A DNA stretch of 64,000 bases. Source: Acestrorhynchus altus. Its lineage: Eukaryota > Chordata > Actinopteri > Characiformes > Acestrorhynchidae. Within the stretch, counting starts at the first letter, position 1. Each line of letters begins with the position of its first letter. The DNA is taken from NCBI GenBank assembly GCA_034509495.1, contig CM067507.1, forward strand, positions 28,805,392 through 28,869,391, read 5' to 3'. The notes below the pieces were generated by a model that saw only the letters and a program-made list of their open reading frames with translations, was not told where the DNA came from and searched no databases. A program made the translations under genes and the position numbers. Shown here in pieces: positions 12,276 to 24,100 of this stretch.

Positions 12276-13196
12276 CAACATTATGCATAGCATACAGAAT
12301 GAGATGCAGTGCATCTAAATTTGGTTTGTTTTCTACATAATCATTGGAGCAGGGAATTAAAACCATGTCCCTTTAAAATATTAAATTAAGATTGTGCTCA
12401 TCTTAAATGATATACTCTGTCATTACTCACTCATGCTGGATCGACAGCATCACAACACAACTGACTAAATGTTATATTTGCAGTGTATTTGCATTATTTA
12501 GAATTTAGTATTTTAAGTTCACATCTAGCCATTCATGATGGAGGCCAATAAAACGGTCTTCTGAGTACCTCATTTGTGCCATAAATGTGTGGATTAGAGT
12601 TTACAATTTGTTTGGGTGGAGGAGTGAAACTGTCAGTGTTGTCTATATGACTTGTTGGATACTTTGTTTTGTAAATGAAAATTCCTGTAGAAAGGCACAA
12701 TGTGAACAAACAATAATGAATAATAAATGACTGAATGAATTCCATCAGTTCTAAGATTAGTATATATGAAATCATGTGGCCATTTAATATTAATTTATTA
12801 TCATTTTATAAATGATTATAATTCCCATAGTTAAAGGACAGTATGGAGGACTTTGCAAATCATTAAATAAGCACATGTGATTTCCCTCAAGCCTGTAGTT
12901 TTTTTGTGCCAGGATAACATTGTAACATTGTAACATCTGTCTTGAAGACATGCCATGGATCATAGATCTTGTTATATTTGTTTGTCCTAGAGTGCCCTCT
13001 AGAGTAATGGGCATCTTTGGTAAAGATGAGAAAAGGGCTAAAATTGTCTTATTCATCACCAAACACTGAAAATAAAAATGGAAAATTCAAAACACAGTAA
13101 TGTTTAATGGTTTATTCAATGTAGAATTGGTTACATTTATTAAATGGGTTAAAAGAAACGAATAGAAATTTAGCTCCAAATCCAAGTCAAACAGTC

Positions 13197-13490
13197 TATA
13201 CAAATCAAGTTTATTTTTATAGCATTTTTTTGCAACTGATGTCACAAAGCAGCTTATATCAAAATTAAGATGATCAAAAATACATGATATAAAGAATAGA
13301 CAAAAGCCCACCAATGAACAAGCCAAAGGGGGACAGTGGCAAGGAAAACCCCCCTCAGAATTGGACCATCACATTTCTGCTGTAATGCTCAGGTGTACTA
13401 GAGGTGATGTCTGTGATGACAGGTGGGCAACTAGTCCAAGTCCATTAGCTAGAAGGTGGGTAGCCAATGTGAATGGGGTGGCACGCATTT
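13197..13490 (-). mobile_element. L2-type LINE 3' end fragment
   Basis: On the + strand the fragment reads TTTATTTTTATAGC, then GTCACAAAGCAGCTT, GACAGTGGCAAGGAAAA, CTAGTCCAAGTCC and AGAAGGTGGGTAGCCAATGT. The same ordered blocks occur in the 3' UTR of the full-length L2 element at 57.4-57.9 kb, in the same orientation. Divergence suggests a related older subfamily. No ORF2 sequence remains. Confidence 0.8.
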
Positions 13491-14373
13491 CTAAATGGTT
13501 GTCCAAATGTTTGTGTGACTGTTAAAAGGCCAGAGACAAATCAAAATCTCTCAATGCTTTACAATCCATGGCTCTTACTTGAGGATTTTCCTCTTCAGTT
13601 CAGCAGGTTTTCATGGAGGTGTAGGTCAGAGCACTGAGCTAGCCACATCCATGACCCTGTCTTAGGGCACCAGCATATTTTGGTCTGGTTAAATCAAACC
13701 CTGGTTCGCCTTAGTGCAGTTAGTTTAGGCAGAAGTGAAAACAGTAATTGCACTTGGATGTGTAGCAAAACGATCTCACTGAATCCCTTTAGAGCAGGTG
13801 GTCACAGTTTAGACAGTAAATTATGAAACAATTTGTGGTGAGAATGTGATCTGACTTTCATCTGAAACAACTGTCAGGTATAATCTGCAGGTTTGAGGTC
13901 AATGTCTCTGCAGATCTAGTTTAAGATGGTATACTGGTCAGACTACAGCTGTGCACAAATGCCATCTCTGCTGCTGTATCATGTTAAACTGCACAGAAAT
14001 GTGCACTGGTCCAGAACACAGCAGATCTATTTCTTGCTCCTGTCCCAGATGGGTGGTCTGCCTAGACTTATCCAAACAGTCTGGTATGATAGAAGTGTTT
14101 CTTCATTGTAATTTTAGAGATCTGGTGACCCCAGTGCAGAATTTAAAAGCAGAATTTGTTAGCTTATCAAATGACTTAAGCCCAATGGTGAGCAACTCAG
14201 TTGAACCCAATTTGTCTCCTGTGAAACTGGCTGGACTGTGGCTTTCTTGTTATCTGGCCAGAAAGTCACTGACATCTGCAGTTATTCAGTTTTGATCCTT
14301 GGAGATAGTTTAGTCTCACAGACCAGGCTCCACAGACAGAACTTGTCTGGAACTTTAATTATAAACCTAATGA

Positions 14374-14590
14374 ATACTTTTAGCTACTTTAAGTTGCACC
14401 TATTGGTGACACAAATGTGCAAATGCACACACAGTTTGTCTAGTCCCTGTAGAGAAGTACTCCCAATAGAATAGGACTCTCTAGAGCAGATAAACATGAA
14501 TGTATCCACAATGCCTAATAATGCGAGGTATTGGCTACTAGGATATAAAGCCCCCCTAGTGCTGAGCTGTGGAGCAGTTGAACTATGTAG
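14374..14590 (+). mobile_element. Internal fragment of the Tc1-type MITE family
   Basis: It contains GCTACTTTAAGTTGCACCTA, TTGTCTAGTCCCTGTAGAGA, AATAGAATAGGACTCTCTAG and GAGCTGTGGAGCAG, the interior of the element seen at 3.5 kb and, in reverse, at 27.8 and 32.5 kb. Both ends are missing. Confidence 0.7.
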
Positions 14591-15017
14591 AGCAAACTCT
14601 TAAACAACAAAGACATATCTTTTCATCTTTACCAATGTGTGCTGGTTATTCTGGAGGGTGTTTTATCAGCCAGAATTTAAACAGTGTGTTCCGTTTCACT
14701 GGACTTCCCTATTCTTACAGTAAACACACAAATGCATTTTTCGTAAGAATGTATAAAAAGTGGAAGTTAAATAAAATGTGTTACTGTGTACTCATTTCTT
14801 TGAATAAAAGGCCAAAGCTAAAGTGTTTGTTGGGTTAATACTGTGTACAGAGATGGGAAACCTACAGAACTGGTTATTATAATTCTATTATTTTGATAAA
14901 CTCATGTATTAGTTCATAGATTATCAGTCCGCCATATGGTTCTTGGTAAAATAGCTTATTTATGAAAAATGATCTAACATCATAACATTACCCCACATTA
15001 CTTTAGCACAGTTGCTA

Positions 15018-15125
15018 ACTTTATGTCCAAATGTTTGTGGACAGCCATTCTAATAAATGCATTCAGGTACACAAATGTGCACATGCATACAAATAGCTTT
15101 TATAGACTCTTATAGAAAGCCTTCT
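15018..15125 (+). mobile_element. Left-end fragment of the Tc1-type MITE family
   Basis: The fragment reads TATGTCCAAATGTTTGTGGA followed by AATGCATTCAGGTACACAAATG; it is truncated after about 100 bases. A similar short left-end piece lies at about 16,438-16,505. Confidence 0.65.
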
Positions 15126-15334
15126 CTGGACAGTAGAGACATATAGGGTTTAAATAATTGGCATGTAGTTTCACTGAAGTACAGAATGTGTATGCTATCT
15201 TCTGCTGCAGAGAAAACAAGTATATTAATATGTTCATATAGATTCAAGGTCACATAGCCCTTTCAAAGAAAAATCCATCTCATGAGAAGATGTCATGATG
15301 CTACGAGCCTATGGATGCAATGTCTGTGTACTGC

Positions 15335-15470
15335 TGCCCGCTGTCACTAGGACACTCAATCTTTCAGTATGTCTACATGTGGTTGCCGGGATGCATAACA
15401 CAAACAAAAAAGGGTCACTACCCTCAATAATGGGGTCCAGGAATAGAAGGATTGTGTGTTTGTAAGGGTG
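15335..15470. repeat. Dispersed segment shared with 39.3 kb
   Basis: AGGGTCACTACCCTCAATAA followed by TGGGGTCCAGGAATAG matches 39,350-39,392 (AGGTCACTACTCTCAATAAT, GAGTCCACAAATAG), and the preceding roughly 70 bases also run parallel (ACACCCAATCCTTCA against ACACTCAATCTTTCA). The class is unknown. Confidence 0.5.
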
Positions 15471-16726
15471 AGAGAGTAAGAGATGGACAGCTGTTGCTCT
15501 GTGCACCTGTACTTTAAGATTATCACTTTTCTCTACTTGACAGTTGTGCAGAGGCCTCACATGCAGCTCTGACCAAATTCAGCAGACCAAACGATCGGGG
15601 GGCCAGTGATTCCCTTTGTTAAGGTCTTACCATCCTGGGACTAAATTTACTGTAGTTGTAAGACAAAAATAGTATGGACTTCAGTGCTGGGTTGGATGGT
15701 AAGCACGTTACATTCCGTACACAGTGGAAACACTTTTACTATGTGACCTTATTCTGCTCTGCTAGAATTCTTGAGAGCTCGTCCATGAAGAAGGGCTTGG
15801 AAACACTGTGGAGAATGCGCCGGTGAAACTGTATAAAATGAGCCCTAGAAAAATAATCAGCAGTTCAGTTTGTACATTTATAGGGCTTTATAAAATGTTC
15901 TAGACACCATTTGTTTCAACCAATGTCTACACGCTGAAGAGGTAGATGTTGTAGGGTTGGGTGATATGGACCAATCATATCCTGATATATTTTAGCTGAA
16001 TGGTGAAATACGCTTTCAAAAATGCAATGTGCCAAATTAGGACACCCGATAAAGTCATTTTTATTATATTTAAACATATTGAAATTTGATCTTCATTTCT
16101 TCTTTAAACACATTTAATCACACTAAAGATTGGGGGTGAAGGCGAGCAGAGTTGAGGAGGAGCTGAAATCGTTGGTGGAGTAGAATGAGGGGGAAGATTA
16201 AAAGGTTTCTAGAGAGAAATAGAATTTTATTTTAAAACTTAAAAACTCAGTATTAATGTTATCGCCCCAACGATAGAGTTTTAGGCATATACAGTACATT
16301 ATAATTGTTATAACCATATAAGACCCCATATCCAAAACAGGTTCTTTGTGTTTTAGAGAACAATAATGGTCCTTAGGGAAGCGACAGTTTAAAGAACCTC
16401 CACATAATGTAAATTTTCAGAGAACAACTTTATAAACCTGTTCAAATATTTGTGGATACCCCTTTAGATGAATGCATTCAGCTACGTTAAGTTGTACTCG
16501 TTGTTTTTGTCAGAAATATAACATGAACCTCTTTGCACCCAGAGATTACAGATTACCAAAAATGAATTAATGATTAAAATGTAGACTGATATGGACAATT
16601 TATTGAGATACACATACAGAAGTAGTGTTTCTCAGTATGGTGTCGGGTAGAACTCCTAACGGTGTCCAGTGATAATCACTCCCATACAGCATGAATATTA
16701 TCATTCACATCCTGCAGATTTTAAAC

Positions 16727-16914
16727 CAGTGTTTCGTGGCCCTGGTCCAGGATTCAACCCTGCTCTGCCTGTTCCCTCTCCCAACATACCTGATTCAACT
16801 TCACATTAAAAAAGCCTTTTTTGAGGGTTGCATGGAGCATGTTAAAGCAGGGAATCCACTAAAGTGTGCAGGAGAGGGATACCTCCAAGACCAGTATTGG
16901 GAAACACTGATCTA
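16727..16914. repeat. Palindromic MITE of the 'CAGTGTTTCTCAACCCTGGTCC' type
   Basis: The left end CAGTGTTTCGTGGCCCTGGT and right end AGACCAGTATTGGGAAACAC are decayed inverted repeats about 190 bases apart. The same structure is seen at 48,268-48,458 and in part at 26,815-26,935, 6,880-6,960 and 51,180-51,225. Confidence 0.65.
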
Positions 16915-17939
16915 GACCTATACATTGGCAGTGCATACATGTGTTTGTGTGTGGTAGTGTGTCCTCTGCCAGGCTATTACTCTTTAGATGCCCGTTATTC
17001 CATCCTATAGGTCAAGGCTTTTTACTGGGCCTGAGCTGACAGCTGGCCCTGAGAGCTTCCTGTCTGTAAGGCTTTCCGTTTTGGCCACTGCCGAAATGCG
17101 ACACTCCACCCTCGCCTGAACTAAAATAATCTGGCTCTTCAAGTTGGGGCTGGCAGCTGCCTTCCCCTACTTTTTTATAATTTATCCAGATATACCAGCT
17201 CATCTCCGAGTTTCCATTGTGCCGACTGCATCGGTATCTATAGCAAACAATACTCAGCACTGAGACATGGATCAATTTACACAAAGTGCTCTAAAGTTAC
17301 ATAAAGGCATTTCCAAATCACATTGCCTCGTGTCGCACAGTGACCTTGACTGAATGCAAAAAAGGCATGTGTAAGCTCTAACCCAGCTCATCCACAGACA
17401 AATTACCCTGATGTAATTAGAACAGGAGAGATATGGCTGTGTAATACAGTTACAGAGCAGCACACAGCCTCGAAACTCTCCCCTTGCCCATCCCTCCACC
17501 TCCTTCCTACAAACACACACACATACAGACACCAAGGGTAAGTCAGGGAAGAAGCCATGACTCAGGTGTCTTGCCGGTGGCTAAGCCTAAGGGCTCAGCA
17601 CAGCAGGTTTCAACCATGACAGCTGCTGACTGGTCCTTATTCAGCTTCTCAATCACATTCTGCATCAGAGTACTGACATGGTACTTCGATCACTGCAGAA
17701 CCACATGCACACATGCGCCCAATCGCTCAGCAGAGCTAGAGTGCTCATAGCAACACCAGCCAAGGTCTCAGAGCTTAATTAGATTTTTAGGAATATGGAT
17801 TTTTCTTAATCATTGTTAGAAAAGTCCAGGCGTTACCAAATTTCACAAAGCAGGAGGCAGCTATGAGATGTTGGCAAAGTGTTTTTAGGTTACTATTTCA
17901 CCTGTTCATAATGAGATTAAGAAGTGGCTGTTAACAGGA

Positions 17940-18160
17940 ATGGTGGAGGTCAAGTTGAAGTCTAAAATATAACTTAAGGGTTAGGTTAAATTAAGGTTAG
18001 AATTAGAGTTGAGGTTAAGGTTAGGATTAGAATTAGATTAAGTTTAAGTTATTGATAAGTTAGGTTAAGTTAGGGTAAGGATAACGGTTATGGTAAACTT
18101 TATGATAAGTTTAGTTAATGGGTCAGGATAAGGTTTAATATAGGTTTAGGCTGGGGTCTA
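17940..18160 (+). repeat. Degenerate TTAGG/GTTAAG array
   Basis: About 220 bases are built from variants of GGTTAGGATTAG, AAGGTTAG and AGTTAGGGTAAGG. This is reminiscent of the vertebrate telomere hexamer but heavily mutated, without a run of intact TTAGGG. Confidence 0.7.
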
Positions 18161-18289
18161 GGTTAATAATTAAACCACACTGGTTGTTTTGTGTATTCTT
18201 GGTTAAAATCATTTGATATTATGTACGTCTGGGTTGCATCTGTAAAATGCACTCATTGCACTAGTTATGAAATGGTCTATGAGTCACAT

Positions 18290-18880
18290 ATTTGTGAATT
18301 CCTCTTGAAACCAGTCTGGGTAGAAGGCCAACCACCATTTGGCTGCAAAAGAGCTTCAGAAAGTTTTTTTTTTTTAGTTTTTTTTTTATCAGACTCTGGA
18401 GTGGTGGTGCTCCACTCTACTGTGCAGCAACTTCTGCATGAATGTGATCATAATGGAAGAGTCATCAGAAGAAAACATGTGCTGCATTCTCACCACAAAA
18501 ATCTCATTTGTTTTGAAGGAACATCAGATCATGCCTGCTACATTTTGGGATCAAGTTCTGTGGACGAATTCAATATATTAAAATATAATTTCTTGGCCAC
18601 AGGAAAGACATATTTGGAGGAAAAAAAGGGTACAGAATTTCATGAAAAGAACATCTGTCCACCTGTTTAGAATGGATTGATCATACTTTGGGCTTATGTT
18701 GAATCCAGTGGCACAGGGAACATAAGAACAGATATTTATATACTTAAATACACCTCAAAATCCACAATGGACTACCTTGAGATACACAAGCTCACAGGTC
18801 ATGGTTAACATGGAAAATCAGTGGCCAGACCTCAAAGAAGCAGTGGTAGTAACTACTGAAATTAATAAATAAGATTTCAT
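18290..18880 (+). pseudogene. Decayed Tc1-family transposase
   Basis: Stretches correspond in order to teleost Tc1 transposase genes: TTTTGGGATCAAGTTCTGTG-GACGAAT (the FWNKVLWTDE-type block), ATATTTGGAGGAAAAAAAGG (the IWRKKG block), TTATGTTGAATCCAGTGGCA-CAGGGAACAT, CCTCAAAATCCACAATGGAC-TACCT and GTGGCCAGACCTCAAAGAAG-CAGT. Frameshifts and stops separate them (one reading frame ends at 18,670), and a large middle portion is lost. No terminal repeats were recognised. It cannot encode active transposase. Confidence 0.75.
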
Positions 18881-20564
18881 CATATGTTTTCATGTATTTT
18901 GGTCATCTTTTACTCTCTTAACTATTTACAGTAACAGGAAATGCATTTGAAAAGGTTGAGTAGACCAATCGAGTGCAACAAGGGTGGTCCAAAATGGTCT
19001 AAAGTATTCAAAATTCACTACCACGTCACAACATGAAAGAAAGATGATGTTTTCATCATGACATTAATGATGTCATTATGAAATAATAAATGAGAATAAA
19101 TGAGATGGTGTTTGAGGTGATGATATGACATAATACATGAGAAAGGATATTTTGGTAGTTTTATTTACCTTTATTAACCTCTTTTACAAGTCTGTATCAA
19201 ACAAGAATTTCATTAAGAATTTGTTTAACCTCCACATTACAACAGGACAGAACAGTCATCGCTGCATTATATCTCAACATGCAACTGCGCCTCGGTGCCA
19301 TTTGCTGAATATAGTGCAATATACGCCATTAACATACATCCTCAGATCACTGAAAAAGAAGGTAGCAGTCCATGGGAAACCTAATGCACTTTGCAAACAG
19401 TCAAAAACATTGATTGTATTAAAAACATTGTTCATTATATTGGAAGTAAAAACTATACACATACATTAAATCAATGCAATACTGCATTCTTGATCTTTTC
19501 AGTGGGAGTATACAGTAACCATAACATGCACCAGAGCAATTTCATGACATATATTTTTTTTACCTTATATAATATACATACAGATCTACAGACAGGTCAG
19601 GTGTTTCACCCCTATAAATCATTAAGTTAGGAGAGGTCTTCATAGCAAATGCTGCTTATAGCTTATGGAAAACGTAGCTTACAGTGTACTGTATCAAAAT
19701 TGTCACATACCACTTTTAATACAAGAAAAGCAGACCAATGAGGACAATATCGGGCTATACGCTACACTACACTGACCATAGAGAGCGAAGGCTTGTTGCT
19801 GAATGTCCAGTATTGAGAATGAAAGAGTAACATTAGTAATTTCAGGTTCCTTCCAACAGTCTTTAGCCTACATGTTAGCAGCGATAGACTTCCTCTGCCA
19901 AATCTGTGTGACAGTACAGAAATCTTTTATAACAGTTTGAGAGCCTTTATACTTGATGCATTTACCACCTGGAACAACCTAGAAGGCAAGATCCAAAGGA
20001 TCAAGATGGGACCTTTTTTCCCTCATTGTGTCTAGAAGAGCTTCAGCATACATAGAGTAGACAAAGACAGCAACGTCAGCAAAACCAGAAGAATCAGCTT
20101 AAGAATACTGGAATACGCCAGCTTTGCTCCACCTGGGCATAGAGGTGGACAAGGTTGTACTGATGAGAGGACCCTTCACAGAGTTCCTGAGGTATGAATG
20201 CGGATGTCGGGCTAAAATCTACCCCTGACCTTTTACGTGACAGAGCACCTCCACATACTGCTTCAGTCAAGAAGCATTAGTAATTTAAGCTTGCTCAAAT
20301 CTTCCCATTGTTTTCCAAAGAGAGGGCTTTTCTGACCTTGCAGCTCAGCTGATGTTTTGACAGCCATGCGCTTGGCTTAGCAGCCCACCTGTCTGTGAAA
20401 GGATCAAGGACCTCCTGAGCACTAGTATCAAAGACTAGGCACTAAAGTGGAGCCAGCCTATTGAACTTAGAATGTTCTAACTTAATGCTTGGTTTCCAGA
20501 TTTGGCCAAAGCCAATCCACCAAAGTCTATGTGCGAAGCTTTAAGGAATCAAGTGGCTTTATTA

Positions 20565-20605
20565 TTGTCATCATTATTATTATTATTATTATTTTTATTT
20601 TTTTG
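20565..20605. repeat. (ATT)n microsatellite
   Basis: A short ATT trinucleotide array within the presumed colq 3' flank. Confidence 0.8.
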
Positions 20606-21187
20606 CCTTGGATACATACCTTAAGTAGCTGCTGTAGCTACAGTGATGTCAGCCCCATGCAAAGCCCCATTTCTATAGTAAATTGTTCACATTGCAGTCC
20701 AGATATACAGCACCCTGGGCAAAGGATAGTGGAGTTGAACCCCAAGAAGATGGCCTTCTTGTGGAAAATGTTCTGCATTGAGGTATTGTAGGGACTGGCC
20801 TGGGCTGGCCTTTTCAAGACAGCAGACTCTCCAGGTTCCTCCAGGTCATCCAAGCAGAATGTCGAGCCAGGTGCCCAGCACCAAAGAGAGGAGGCTGACT
20901 GGAGAACAGTGTCTGAAATCCCGGTTGAGTTCTTTTAAGACAGAGAGCAACGGGTCCTGTGCATTTGCCATGACTGAACGGACTGCTCTTTTTCCAGTGA
21001 GCTACGTGACTTCTCAGCAGCATTTCAACAAAGGAGCACAATATACATATTCTTACCAATTCTACCCATCAAACATATTCTCGAAACGTCCTTGAATTCT
21101 CGATGTCTGCAGTGTCCCAGGTTACCAGAATCTTGTCCCCTGCCACTCCAACGAGACTGTGGGCTCCACTTTGTTTTTCCTGTGTCC

Positions 21188-24100
21188 TCATGTAAAATAC
21201 TTGCAGTTTGTAGAGTCAATAAAGCAGTCGGATGTGCACTTGAGTTGTCCATACGTTCTGGAGATGTTAGGGAGGAGAAAAAGACGTCATTCATAATTTT
21301 TCCCTGTACATCTAAAGTGGCGGTACAACCCATGGATCATATTTGGAGAACTGACACTTACCCAGGTAGATAGGATTTGCAGGTCTCGTATCCAAAATCT
21401 TTTCCATCGCACTCCTCGGCTCCCTCATAGCGATAGCCATCTCCACAGTATGCATGTCTACACTCTGAGAAACAGTGGAAGAGTTGAAGGAAAGTGCCAG
21501 ACAAGATTAGTTTCCTTGAAAGGAAAAGTGGATCTTAGAGGTCATACTTACTGATGCAGCCATCTGTGACCACTTTGTTTCCATCATCACACTCCTCTCC
21601 ATTCTCTACCTGCACAATGCCATCCCCGCAGAAACCATCCATATCTGGAGCATGCTCGATTGACTGGAAAGGTGTTAGCTGGAATAGAAATAGCTTCAGC
21701 ATTAATATGCTCCATTGGTTCACTTCCCAACCAAGATCGGCAAAGTGTGTTAAGAAAACAAAACATATCAAGTGAGTCATACCTGAATTGGCAGCCATCC
21801 ATTAATGTCCTTGAAATAAAGAGCCCTCTGGTCTTTGCGGAAAGCCAGCGCATTATCAGTGTGCAGACGGTCCAACTCCTGTTCATTATCCACCACAAAA
21901 ATCTGCAAGCAAACCACAGCAAATCAATAAAATATTATATTAATATTATAATAGCTCTGTACAGGATATTTGTAATGGGATGAGGTTGGAATGATAGATT
22001 TTTGCAGTAATTTTCAAAAAGCCCTGCAAGCAGAAATAAAATTGTTTAACATTTGGGCTTTTTCATGTGAATTCAATGAGTTACCTAAAAGTTACTTCCA
22101 ATGTTTTAGGGTACAGTGGATTTAAGTTATACCACTGTTAAATGACCTCTGTTGTGATTAGCTGTCTGGTATTGCTACTTCATTAAATGGGTGAAGCTTG
22201 GCAGAGGTATGTAAATGATTTTGTTCTCATGATATTAGAGAAACAGTTGTTTTAAGATGTGCTGTATTTAAACATGTATATGGATTGACTTCAACCTTCC
22301 TTATTTCAATAACATAAAACTAATGTGTGATACAGAAGTACATGCAGTGGTCTGATTATTAGTTAAGTCACAACTCTAGAAAAATCCAGGTAATTCCAAA
22401 GGGTTCATTTACTTTTTCTTGCAACTGTATGTTTTTTGGCTGTTAAACTATTTTCGACATTACATCAAAGCACTATATTTGTACTGTATACATCTTGGCA
22501 TGGTTCTTTTGTGGACTTCGCCAAGAAATCAATACAGTATTTCACGTTTTAACCAATGAATTATGCATTTCTTTTATTAGTGGATTCCCTCTTTAATGGT
22601 GCGAGAGAATGCATTTACTGAGTATTTTGAGAATGTTTTTTATGTATAAATAGTAATTATGTGACTTTGACTGGTCTATGTATTTAAAAATCCTGTTAAT
22701 GAGCCTCTCAACAAAACATTTGTGGGGAAAAAAGATGAGCTTTGCTTTTATTAGATAGTTTATGTCACCACAACGGCTCATAGAAGATGCATAGCATTGC
22801 ATAGCTTGTCTAAGCATGGTGTGTGGTTAGCTTAACGGGAGAAATTGTAGCTGATCAGCCGGGTTAGCTTATAGTCTAGCACATGCTTGCTTCACCAGGA
22901 AGCATTACTGTGGGTATGCTATTTTTTGTGTACTAACCTGTCAAACCCGCACTATTAAGATTAGTATATGGTCAGTATATTATATACTATTTTTGTGTAC
23001 TATGATGCAGCACAGTTTTGTGTTGTTGTTTTTTTTTTTTATCAGCCTGTTTTGTGTTTGAGGTTCCTGGTATGTCTTTCATGTACCTTTATTCATCTAA
23101 ACCAAGATAAACACAGTTTTCCATTCTAAGGCACCTTTAAGTAAACTTATTCTTAGGGTTAGAATTAGTAGTAGTAGTTAATGTACTGCTACTACAATCA
23201 GTAACATTAATGAACTACTGTAACACTGGCTTACTGCTGGTACTCTGGGGTAGTTGCTCCTGAATGAGTTCTTGTCGAAAGCTGGGTTGTTATTATTCAT
23301 AGGGGAGTTGCAGCCACAGCGGCCTGGGATTCCTGGCTGCCCTTTCTCCCCTTTTGGCCCCACCATGTACAGCCCTGGAGAAAAGACAGAACGGTTATTC
23401 ACACCAATCCCTGACAAATCTCTCTGCTTCTTGGAATATTCTAACCAAAACAACTTTCCCATTTTCAAGAAAAACTACTTCAGAGCTCAGGCTGTTCCAT
23501 GAACAAACAATGTGCTAAATCGTATTATCAACCTTCATAGAGTAATTTCTCTCATTTGTACAGAAATCTGAACAAGACAGCAGCTGTCACATTAATAAAG
23601 TGATGACATAATGTTTGTATATCTGTGAGGAGCTTGGCCTCTCTCTTACTCAGTATAAGAAAGTGATGTCATGGCTCTGGGATCCAGCAGGGAAGATCAG
23701 GTTGCTCTGAGGCTAAAAAGATCCTTTGGTGTGACATCCTGTACTGATTTAAAGTCATCCTAGTTCTGTTGGCTCTGTGTTCTAAAAGGGCTAATGCTTT
23801 TCAAACGGAACCAACAAATTCATACAGGCACTGCTGTGATCTAACCTCTGTGCCCTCTTCACTAGACTTTGGTGTCGTGTCAGTAGAGTCCCAGAATGCA
23901 TGGCAATGTGCCCTAGCCACCACAGCGACTTATACAAAGTGCCTGAGATTCATCGATTAATTCAAGAAATACATTTTGTTTTTGAAGCCTTTTATAGAAC
24001 CGAGCATGTGCAGTCTGTTATCTCATGTGTGCCAGGCATGTTCTCAGACTGGAATGAACAAAGCCATATACTGTACGGTTACAAGTGGTTACAACCTCTA

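Larger units (their letters stand above)
10320..21187. other. Gene-poor intergenic region between plekha8 and colq
   Basis: The two genes converge here (plekha8 +, colq -). I found no host coding exon. The stretch contains a (CA)n array, an L2 3' fragment, MITE fragments, a TTAGG-like tract and a decayed Tc1 transposase, listed separately. The part nearest 21,187 must hold the colq 3' UTR; one possible - strand AATAAA is at about 20,558-20,563. Confidence 0.6.

Noticed and set aside
18191..18670. A 159-codon open frame as a host gene
   Set aside because: Its second half is decayed Tc1 transposase read in a mixed frame; the first half is not protein-like.
23178..23468. A separate small collagen gene (and others at 24.1, 24.5 and 26.3 kb)
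   Set aside because: The Gly-X-Y pieces splice in phase and in the ColQ order into a single 455-residue protein.
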